Positions 1-5,411 of a DNA stretch of 7,291 nt are shown in pieces (the first letter of the stretch is position 1; each line of letters starts with the position of its first letter). Below the pieces are notes generated by a model that searched no databases, was not told the origin of the DNA, and saw nothing but the letters and a program-made list of their open reading frames with translations. The stretch comes from Bacillota bacterium. GTDB taxonomy: Bacteria; Bacillota; Clostridia; Lachnospirales; Cellulosilyticaceae. Made by a program: the position numbers and the translations under genes. Where the stretch lies: contig JAEXBC010000357.1 in assembly GCA_023457875.1 (NCBI GenBank), positions 1-7,291 of the forward strand, written 5' to 3'.

Positions 1-605
1 TTTTGCAGCTTACCTTCATATTAAGTATCTTAGTAGTGGGGATTTTTATTAATTATAGTGACGAACTGGGCTTTGCCATATATAAAAGCGCTGATATTGG
101 TCCCTTCCTTAAGCGACTTGCCATCATTGTTCCTTTTATCTATATAGAAGTGGTGACGGATGGTATTCTAAAAGGATTAGGTAAGCAAATGAGCTGCCTC
201 AAGTTTAGTATGATAGATGCCATTTTACGTATTACTTTAATCTATTTTCTGATTCCCTATAAGGGCTTGTCTGCACTTATGGGCATTATGATTATCAGCT
301 GCATCCTTACTTCTACACTTAACTTTAACACACTACTTATAACTACAAAAATTAAGTTTCAGTTTTCAAACTGGCTTTTTAAACCAGCACTTGCCGCGAT
401 CAGTGGAGGAACCTTTTCTAGACTCATTATCAACCTTTTTTTCCGTTATCAATTTGGCCTCATTACTAAAGTCATTTTAGGTATTATCTTTACTACTGTC
501 ATCTATATCGTTTTGCTTCTTGTCATAGAAGACTTATCTAAAGAGGACCTACTCTGGCTAAAAAAGCAGCTTACACCAAAAAAATATAAGCTAGAAAAAC
601 CTTAA
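1..605 (+). CDS. C-terminal part of a SpoVB/MATE-like polysaccharide flippase (5'-truncated)
   Basis: This reading frame is open to the left edge of the window, so only about the last 200 residues are present of a protein that in this family is usually 450-550 residues long. The TTG near position 3 is an internal leucine codon, not a start. What remains is almost wholly hydrophobic, with about six membrane segments at roughly residues 3-17, 33-52, 65-84, 86-111, 124-146 and 150-175 counted from position 3, followed by a short basic tail rich in lysine. The pattern of polar loops, with a DGILKGLGKQ loop after the second helix, fits the C-terminal half of polysaccharide-biosynthesis/SpoVB-type flippases of the MOP superfamily. 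These move lipid-linked sugar precursors across the membrane; SpoVB acts in spore cortex synthesis. Family membership is inferred from general resemblance; the exact substrate is unknown. Its last codons are shared with a terminator serving the convergent gene. Confidence 0.72.
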   Translation, partial: LQLTFILSILVVGIFINYSDELGFAIYKSADIGPFLKRLAIIVPFIYIEVVTDGILKGLGKQMSCLKFSMIDAILRITLIYFLIPYKGLSALMGIMIISCILTSTLNFNTLLITTKIKFQFSNWLFKPALAAISGGTFSRLIINLFFRYQFGLITKVILGIIFTTVIYIVLLLVIEDLSKEDLLWLKKQLTPKKYKLEKP

Positions 606-622
606 GTCTTTTTCTAGCTTAT
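586..622 (-). terminator. Rho-independent terminator of the aminotransferase gene, embedded in the flippase 3' end
   Basis: Positions 586-599 and 609-622 form a perfect 14-bp stem with a 9-nt loop. Read on the minus strand, the stem is followed by one A and then seven T (585 down to 578), the classic form of an intrinsic terminator. On the plus strand the stem is followed by a mixed sequence without a T-run, so it is clearly better suited to terminate the minus-strand gene that ends at 633. The left arm codes for the last residues of the flippase, and the flippase stop codon (603-605) lies in the loop. Confidence 0.85.
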
Positions 623-632
623 CAATATACCC

Positions 633-1925
633 TTATTTTCTATACGTACGACCAATATGCTCGATTACATTCAGGAATTCATCTACCTCCTCCTCTGTAT
701 TATAAAGTCCAAAGCTGGCTCTGACCATTCCTGGGGTCTTTAACTTAGGATTTTGGATATACTTATAACGCTCCTCATTAGGTACATTTAATAATCTCAT
801 GACATAGGGCTGGGCACAAAAACAGCCTGTTCTTACGGCAATACCTCTAAGGTCTTGAAGATAAGTACCCACCTGCTGATGATGAATTCCTTCTATATTA
901 AATGAAATAACACCTAATCTTTGCTTATCATAAGGATCGCCATACAATTGTATATATGAAAGCTGTCTCAGTCCTTGCAATAACCTATTCTTTAGAATGC
1001 TTTCATGTTCTTCTATTCCTAAAAAGCCAATTTGCCTGAGTGCAGTAGTTGCTGCCACCATAGACATTACCCCTAAGTAATTAGGTGTTCCTGCCTCATC
1101 TTTATAGGGAGACGGCTTATAATATACGTCGTCATCCAGCACAAAGCTCACCGTTCCCCCTCCTCTTAAAAAAGGCGCCTTTTTCTCAAAAATCCGCCTT
1201 TTTCCAATGACTACGCCACTGCCAAAAGGCGCATACATTTTGTGTCCAGAACAAACAAGAAAATCAATTTCTTCCTCCTTACAGGTTCCTTTGATATTAA
1301 TTTTACGATGTCCTACTAGCTGGGCAGCATCTACAATGATTAATGCACCATGCTGATGGGCTAGCCTTGCAATCTTGTGTATAGGGGTAATATAGCCTAG
1401 CACGTTACTTGCTCCTGTTACGGCGACATACTTTATGGTGCCTTGTGCTCTTTTTAAGCGCATTTCTATGTCCTCTAAACTTAACTTGCCCTGCTCATCC
1501 ACCTCACAGTAATAGGGGGTAGCCATTTGTCTCCAAGGCAAATCATTGGCATGGTGTTCCATACGGGTAGTCAGCATTTTATTTGGAGAGGAATCACATA
1601 AAATATGCGCCAGCAAATTGATCCCTTCTGTTGTATTTTTAACATAAATGTTTTCATAATCATCTTCAGGTGAAACGCCAAAAAAACTAAGGATTTCTTC
1701 CCGAGATACCTCATAGGCATGGGTACAATACCATGACTTGTGGCCTCCTCTGCCTACTGAACCATACATTAAAATATTTTCATAAATAAATTGATCTACC
1801 TGTTTTAAAGGAGGGGTAGTTGCTGCATTATCAAAGTTAATAGGCACTATGCGCCTGCCATCATCTAATTGAATTTTGACTTCTATTCCATTAAACAATT
1901 CACGATAACGATTTACCTTTGCCAT
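633..1925 (-). CDS. Class V aminotransferase, SufS/Csd-like cysteine desulfurase
   Basis: This is a PLP-dependent fold-type I enzyme of 430 residues, slightly longer than typical SufS (about 405). It probably removes sulfur (or selenium) from cysteine, giving alanine and an enzyme persulfide for Fe-S cluster or thiocofactor synthesis in the cytosol. Landmarks of the family are all present: FDNAATT at residues 31-37, EHHAN at 123-127 (His124 stacks on PLP), VDAAQ with PLP-binding Asp199, SGHK with Schiff-base Lys229, and RTGCFCAQP at 365-373, where Cys370 aligns with the catalytic cysteine of SufS (RTGHHCA). RAS at 402-404 carries a substrate-carboxylate arginine. About 18 residues (near 382-400) are inserted between the catalytic loop and the RAS motif compared with E. 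coli SufS. The ATG at 1925 follows a nearly perfect RBS. No sufU, sufBCD or iscU lies alongside, so the sulfur acceptor is unknown; a selenocysteine lyase or another class V activity cannot be excluded. Confidence 0.88.
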   Translation of the reverse strand: MAKVNRYRELFNGIEVKIQLDDGRRIVPINFDNAATTPPLKQVDQFIYENILMYGSVGRGGHKSWYCTHAYEVSREEILSFFGVSPEDDYENIYVKNTTEGINLLAHILCDSSPNKMLTTRMEHHANDLPWRQMATPYYCEVDEQGKLSLEDIEMRLKRAQGTIKYVAVTGASNVLGYITPIHKIARLAHQHGALIIVDAAQLVGHRKINIKGTCKEEEIDFLVCSGHKMYAPFGSGVVIGKRRIFEKKAPFLRGGGTVSFVLDDDVYYKPSPYKDEAGTPNYLGVMSMVAATTALRQIGFLGIEEHESILKNRLLQGLRQLSYIQLYGDPYDKQRLGVISFNIEGIHHQQVGTYLQDLRGIAVRTGCFCAQPYVMRLLNVPNEERYKYIQNPKLKTPGMVRASFGLYNTEEEVDEFLNVIEHIGRTYRK

Positions 1926-1931
1926 TACAAA

Positions 1932-1941
1932 TCACCTCCTC
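1932..1941 (-). promoter_or_regulatory. Strong ribosome binding site of the aminotransferase gene
   Basis: On the minus strand the bases read GAGGAGGTGA, close to a full complement of the 16S rRNA 3' end, six bases ahead of the ATG at 1925-1923. This fixes the start. A TATAAT hexamer lies just upstream (1949-1944, minus), but it has no recognisable -35 partner and would start transcription inside this RBS, so I do not call it a promoter. The true promoter of this gene is not evident in the AT-rich DNA between it and pckA. Confidence 0.8.
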
Positions 1942-2094
1942 AAATTATATTCTTCCCTTTACATACTTATGAGGATTTTGGATTTGTTATCAAAAAATAG
2001 TTTTATTTCACATTCTTCCACTAAGTCACATTGCATCATATAACCTATACTATTATTTTTATTTATAATACTACATAATAATCGCTAATCTTTA

Positions 2095-2123
2095 TTGACT
2101 TATCCCGAAAAATAACAGATAAT
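2095..2123 (+). promoter_or_regulatory. Near-consensus sigma-A promoter of pckA
   Basis: TTGACT (2095-2100) and GATAAT (2118-2123) are separated by exactly 17 bases; each hexamer differs from consensus at one position. The predicted transcription start is about 2130-2131, giving a leader of about 70 nt. The strength of the match, together with the strong RBS and terminator, fits a highly expressed housekeeping gene. No operator-like palindrome overlaps the hexamers. Confidence 0.75.
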
Positions 2124-2130
2124 TATACTT

Positions 2131-2152
2131 GGGAGAGAATTTATCTCTTCCC
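2131..2152 (+). promoter_or_regulatory. Hairpin at the predicted 5' end of the pckA mRNA
   Basis: GGGAGAGA (2131-2138) can pair with TCTCTTCCC (2144-2152) around a short AT-rich loop with a single bulged base. The arm begins at the transcription start predicted from the promoter spacing, so the transcript would carry a stem-loop with almost no unpaired 5' bases. In other bacteria such 5'-terminal hairpins protect mRNA from 5'-end-dependent decay; that role here is inference. It is not followed by a T-run and is too short to look like a known riboswitch. Confidence 0.55.
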
Positions 2153-2185
2153 ATGTTGTTAAAAAAATACCATATTTTTTATTTT

Positions 2186-2192
2186 AAGGAGG
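2186..2192 (+). promoter_or_regulatory. Ribosome binding site that fixes the pckA start
   Basis: AAGGAGG lies eight bases before the ATG at 2201. The frame is open further upstream, with an in-frame TTG at 2129 and an in-frame ATG at 2153, but neither has a Shine-Dalgarno sequence at a workable distance, and the TTG lies at or before the predicted transcription start. The start at 2201 also gives the expected beginning of the protein. Confidence 0.85.
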
Positions 2193-2200
2193 ACTTTCAC

Positions 2201-3862
2201 ATGGCAACAAAGGCAAGATTTCTTAGAACTGAAATAGGCGCAAATAATCCTATCTTCAATTCAATTCGTGCAACAATCGAAACGGCTTTTTATGGCAACA
2301 ACGTAGTTCCAGTAAACTCTTTAAAAGAAGCTTACAAATTAGCAAAAGAAGCTCCAGGTACTATCGTTACAGATATGCCTGTTTACAAACCAGAACTTAT
2401 CGGTCTTGACGAAGATGCTAAAATTCTTCTTTTCAATGACGGTGCTGTTAGTGGACGTGCTGCTGCTGCTCGTAAAATCATGGGAGAAGCAGGTGTTAAT
2501 GTAGGTGAATATAGTCTAAAAATTAGTGAAGCTATTTTTCAAGCTTATACAAAAGAAATGTGTCATGCACAAGCTATTGTAGGTCTTGATAAAGATTTCG
2601 CTGTTAAAGCTCACCTTTGCATTCCAAAAAAATATGCAAACAATATGTATTCATGGCTTCTTAACTTCCAAGCTATCAACGAGGAAGTTTCTAAGATGTA
2701 CAATGAATCTAAAATGTATGATACAGATGGTGATATCTATATCTTCTCTGATCCTGATTGGTCTCACCCAGATCATCCAATGGGTCTTACTTTCTTTGAT
2801 CCTGAGCACAACTGTGCAGCACTTCTTGGTATGAGATACTTTGGAGAGCACAAAAAAGGAACACTTACACTTGCTTGGGCTATGGCTAACCGTCACGGTT
2901 ATGCATCTTGCCACGGTGGTCAAAAACGTTACAACCTTCCAGGTGGTAAATCATTCGTAGCTGGTGTATTTGGACTTTCTGGTTCTGGTAAATCAACTAT
3001 TACACACGCTCGTCACAACGACAAATATGATATCACTGTACTTCATGATGATGCCTTTGTTATTTCAACTGTAGATGGTTCTTCTATTGCTCTTGAACCA
3101 GCATACTTTGATAAAACACAAGATTACCCACTTACATCACCTGATAACAAATACCTTGTAACAATGCAAAACTGTGGTGCTACTGTTGATGAAGATGGTA
3201 AAGTGGTACCTGTTACAGAAGACGTACGTAACGGTAATGGACGTGCTGTAAAATCTATTCTTTGGTCACCAAACCGTGTAAATAAATTTGATGAGCCAGT
3301 TAATGCTATCTTCTGGATCATGAAAGACCCTACTATTCCACCAGTTGTTAAATTAAGTGGTGCAGAACTTGCTTCTGTTATGGGTGCTACACTTGCAACT
3401 AAACGTTCAAGTGCAGAAAGACTTGCTCCTGGTGTAGATCCAAATGCCTTAGTTGTTGAACCATACGCTAACCCATTTAGAACTTATCCACTTGCAAATG
3501 ACTATGAAAAATTCAAAGCATTAGTAAAAGAAAGAAATGTAGACTGCTACATTATCAATACAGGAGACTTCATGGGCAAGAAAGTAACACCAAAAGATAC
3601 ACTTGGTGTACTTGAAGCAATTGTTGAAGGAAAAGCTACCTTCAAACCATGGGGACCATTTAGCGATATCGAAATTATGGAAGTTGAAGGCTTTGTGCCA
3701 GACTTCTCAGACAAAAATTATGTTGATCAGTTACAAAAACGTATGCAAGACCGCGTAGACTTTGTAGCTTCTCGTGATACAGAAAAAGGTGGCTTTGACA
3801 AACTTCCAGCTGATGCACTAGAGGCATTAAAGAAAGTTGTTGCAGAAGCTCACAACGCTTAA
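2201..3862 (+). CDS. pckA: Phosphoenolpyruvate carboxykinase (ATP)
   Basis: This cytosolic enzyme interconverts oxaloacetate plus ATP with phosphoenolpyruvate, CO2 and ADP. It serves gluconeogenesis or, in many anaerobes, CO2 fixation toward C4 acids with ATP gain. The 553-residue protein is of typical length. Conserved elements can be matched by eye to E. coli PckA: SGR at 84-86 (Arg86 for Arg65), YFGEHKKG at 213-220 (Lys219 for the metal-ligand Lys213), CHGG with His238 (for His232), the P-loop GLSGSGKST at 258-266 with Lys264 and Ser265, HDD at 282-284 (Asp283/284 for the kinase-2 Mg-binding pair), NGR with Arg348 (for Arg333), and IPPVVKLS at 379-386. The flanking sequence is clearly divergent from the E. 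coli enzyme, with Ser replacing Thr after the P-loop lysine. Codon choice (CTT, GCT, GGT, CGT) is more biased than in its neighbours, consistent with high expression. It stands alone, with its own promoter and terminator. Confidence 0.95.
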   Translation: MATKARFLRTEIGANNPIFNSIRATIETAFYGNNVVPVNSLKEAYKLAKEAPGTIVTDMPVYKPELIGLDEDAKILLFNDGAVSGRAAAARKIMGEAGVNVGEYSLKISEAIFQAYTKEMCHAQAIVGLDKDFAVKAHLCIPKKYANNMYSWLLNFQAINEEVSKMYNESKMYDTDGDIYIFSDPDWSHPDHPMGLTFFDPEHNCAALLGMRYFGEHKKGTLTLAWAMANRHGYASCHGGQKRYNLPGGKSFVAGVFGLSGSGKSTITHARHNDKYDITVLHDDAFVISTVDGSSIALEPAYFDKTQDYPLTSPDNKYLVTMQNCGATVDEDGKVVPVTEDVRNGNGRAVKSILWSPNRVNKFDEPVNAIFWIMKDPTIPPVVKLSGAELASVMGATLATKRSSAERLAPGVDPNALVVEPYANPFRTYPLANDYEKFKALVKERNVDCYIINTGDFMGKKVTPKDTLGVLEAIVEGKATFKPWGPFSDIEIMEVEGFVPDFSDKNYVDQLQKRMQDRVDFVASRDTEKGGFDKLPADALEALKKVVAEAHNA

Positions 3863-3897
3863 TCCTTAATTAATTGTTAACTAAGTGAAAAACCGCC

Positions 3898-3944
3898 AAA
3901 AAAACCGATTGTTACACCTTTCCAATGTGTAACAATCGGTTTTT
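3898..3944. terminator. Bidirectional terminator between pckA and the DUF1836 gene
   Basis: Positions 3900-3917 and 3927-3944 form a perfect 18-bp stem around a 9-nt loop. The plus strand ends the stem in five T, serving pckA, which stops at 3862. The minus strand ends in seven T (3904 down to 3898), serving the gene whose stop codon lies only three bases beyond the stem. The arrangement insulates two convergent single-gene units. Confidence 0.92.
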
Positions 3945-3947
3945 AAT

Positions 3948-4586
3948 TTATTTGTTAGTTGGAGCTATACCCATTTTTTCATCAATCATCTTCTCTGCCA
4001 AACGTTTATAGTAATTCGCTTTTTGCGTAAGCATAATAATCATGAGTAAGTCTTCTATTTCATTACTTACATTTTCCTTTCCTGAAGTTTCCTTACTGGA
4101 GACTTCTTGTATATATGCTTCTGCCCCACTCTCCTTAAGTTTTTCCTCTAAATTATCGTTCATCACAGTCACTTCTTGCTTAAAGGTTCTTATTTCCATT
4201 TCCCTTAATTTTAGGTAAATCTGATACAACTGCACGAGCTTTTTACTATCCACTTGGTCTTCTTGAATTAAAGAACTGAACAATTGCTTAATATCCGAAA
4301 TAGTAAGTACCTGTTTCATTTCATATAAGAGAATCATCAGAATAATGTGTTCTCTGGTATATTTCTTTTTCTTTGCGGGCATTAATAACTTATCCTTAGC
4401 ATAGTTGTTAATCATCGTTTTAGTGAGCAACTTATCACTTTCATTTCGCTTGGTATGCTCCAGCTTTTCCTCAAAAAGTGTAATGACCTGATCTATATAT
4501 AATTCTAAATTAGGGATATGATCAAGTTCAATTGCCTCATTTAGCTTAAGTGCTTCTATCATCTGATCAATCATTTCTGGTTTCAT
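3948..4586 (-). CDS. DUF1836 family protein with a MerR-like segment
   Basis: This is a 212-residue, charged, apparently cytosolic protein without a signal peptide or membrane helix. Residues 24-101 resemble the DUF1836 family found in Firmicutes (IPNLELYIDQV..., then LTKTMINNYAKDKLL, KKKYTREH and LTISDIKQLF). The string from about 55 to 101 has the layout of a MerR winged-helix domain: a helix ending in NNYxKxxLL, a basic wing (KKKKYTREH), a long hydrophobic helix and an IKQLF helix. A DNA-binding role is therefore plausible, but it is my inference and no target is known. The C-terminal half (about 115-212) is helical and acidic, with a Ser/Glu/Lys-rich linker near 162-174. I place the start at the ATG at 4586 because GGAGG lies five bases before it; the frame continues upstream to a TTG at 4643 without an RBS. 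It is transcribed alone, divergently from the HlyIII gene. Confidence 0.75.
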   Translation of the reverse strand: MKPEMIDQMIEALKLNEAIELDHIPNLELYIDQVITLFEEKLEHTKRNESDKLLTKTMINNYAKDKLLMPAKKKKYTREHIILMILLYEMKQVLTISDIKQLFSSLIQEDQVDSKKLVQLYQIYLKLREMEIRTFKQEVTVMNDNLEEKLKESGAEAYIQEVSSKETSGKENVSNEIEDLLMIIMLTQKANYYKRLAEKMIDEKMGIAPTNK

Positions 4587-4591
4587 CCTAT

Positions 4592-4596
4592 CCTCC
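4592..4596 (-). promoter_or_regulatory. Ribosome binding site that fixes the DUF1836 start
   Basis: The minus strand reads GGAGG, five bases before the ATG at 4586-4584. It supports that start over earlier in-frame candidates, none of which has a comparable site. Confidence 0.7.
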
Positions 4597-4605
4597 AAAA
4601 TACTT

Positions 4606-4636
4606 ATTATACTAATCATACACATAGTGCTGGCAA
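4606..4636 (-). promoter_or_regulatory. Candidate promoter of the DUF1836 gene
   Basis: On the minus strand a perfect TATAAT (4611-4606) is preceded by TTGCCA (4636-4631), five of six matches to the -35 consensus, but with a long 19-bp spacer. Transcription would begin near 4599, leaving a very short leader that starts just ahead of the GGAGG. The unusual spacing and tight leader keep confidence low. Confidence 0.4.
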
Positions 4637-4666
4637 AAATCAAGCTTGATGATTATGAAAACGCTA

Positions 4667-4707
4667 TTGACTTATAGGTATAAGATATGTTAATTTATTA
4701 ATATAAC
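4667..4707 (+). promoter_or_regulatory. Possible promoter region of the HlyIII gene
   Basis: TTGACT at 4667-4672 is a good -35 hexamer, but the hexamer 17 bases on (TTAATT, 4690-4695) is a weak -10. A better -10, TATAAC at 4702-4707, lacks a matching -35 at normal distance. The promoter is probably in this stretch, but I cannot fix which elements are used. A small inverted repeat, GTAGT/ACTAC at 4713-4717 and 4725-4729, lies in the leader. Confidence 0.3.
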
Positions 4708-4753
4708 AACATGTAGTAATTAAAACTACTTATTAAAGTTGGGAGATGTTATT

Positions 4754-5395
4754 ATGAAACAATATTTAAGAGAGCCCGTTAATGCATTAACTCATTTGTT
4801 TGGTGCTGTCCTTTCCATAATTGGTACTATCTTTTTACTGAGCTATACAGCTATACCTCTTAGCATGACAGCCATTATATCCATTATCGTATTTGGATTA
4901 AGTCTTGTTCTACTTTATACAGCAAGCGGTATTTATCATTTAGTAAATACCACTGACGCCATTTTATTAAAACTAAAGAAATTAGATCATTCTATGATTT
5001 TTGTTCTTATCGCTGGTTCTTATACGCCATTTTGCTTACTTTCCCTAAGCGGTGCTTGGAAATGGAGCATTATTATTGCCGTATGGGCATTAGCAGCTAT
5101 TGGCATTACCCTTAAAATGCTATGGATTAATATGCCAAGATGGCTTTCAACAGGCTTTTACATTGGCATGGGCTGGATTGCTTTATTTGCCCTTAAGCCA
5201 TTATATGCCTCTTTGTCCTTCGGCGGCTTTTTCTATCTTTTGCTTGGTGGTTTAATGTATACCATAGGCGGCGTTATTTATGGCACAAAAAAGCCAAATA
5301 TCTCTGCAGAATTTGGCTTTCATGAAATCTTTCATATCTTTGTTTTGTTAGGAAGTGCTTGTCATTATTGGGCAGTTCTTAGATATGTACTTTAA
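4754..5395 (+). CDS. Hemolysin III / PAQR family seven-helix membrane protein
   Basis: This 213-residue integral membrane protein has seven predicted hydrophobic helices and matches the usual length of bacterial HlyIII (YqfA/YplQ-type) proteins. Family signatures are clear: [12 protein letters not shown] at the N-terminus (residues 6-17), SGIYH at 58-62, [17 protein letters not shown] at 77-93, and [16 protein letters not shown] at 190-205. In the PAQR fold Ser58, His62, Asp78, His190 and His194 correspond to the residues that bind zinc and form a hydrolase-like site, and all are present. The name comes from an early report of hemolytic activity; in bacteria the physiological role is unsettled, with links to membrane lipid homeostasis. 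The ATG at 4754 is chosen because GGGAG (4741-4745) precedes it by eight bases. The gene runs divergently from the DUF1836 gene, and its 3' end overlaps the chemoreceptor gene by 17 bp. Confidence 0.9.
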   Translation: MKQYLREPVNALTHLFGAVLSIIGTIFLLSYTAIPLSMTAIISIIVFGLSLVLLYTASGIYHLVNTTDAILLKLKKLDHSMIFVLIAGSYTPFCLLSLSGAWKWSIIIAVWALAAIGITLKMLWINMPRWLSTGFYIGMGWIALFALKPLYASLSFGGFFYLLLGGLMYTIGGVIYGTKKPNISAEFGFHEIFHIFVLLGSACHYWAVLRYVL

Positions 5396-5411
5396 ATAAC
5401 TGGATTTTTTT
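5373..5411 (+). terminator. Weak possible terminator of the HlyIII gene inside the chemoreceptor 3' end
   Basis: CAGTT (5373-5377) and AACTG (5398-5402) can pair across a 20-nt loop and are followed after two bases by seven T (5405-5411). The stem is short and the loop large, so it may not work. The T-run also codes, on the other strand, for lysines near the chemoreceptor C-terminus. I see no better terminator for either of the two converging genes. Confidence 0.25.

Noticed and set aside
1944..1949. Minus-strand TATAAT just upstream of the aminotransferase RBS
   Set aside because: No -35 at 16-19 bp, and the resulting start would fall inside the RBS.
2129..2200. N-terminal extension of pckA from TTG 2129 or ATG 2153
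   Set aside because: No Shine-Dalgarno at either site, the TTG falls at or before the predicted transcription start, and AAGGAGG sits correctly before ATG 2201.
2459..2470. GCT trinucleotide run in pckA
   Set aside because: It simply encodes consecutive alanines after the SGR motif and is too short to be a meaningful microsatellite.
2586..2834. Plus-strand open frame of 82 codons inside pckA
   Set aside because: It lies wholly within the well-supported pckA gene in another frame, has no RBS and its translation resembles no family.
2651..2923. Minus-strand open frame of 90 codons antisense to pckA
   Set aside because: It is a shadow of the biased codon use of pckA; no RBS or promoter and a cysteine/serine-rich low-sense translation.
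3124..3321. Minus-strand open frame of 65 codons antisense to pckA
   Set aside because: Same reasoning: antisense shadow with no start signals.
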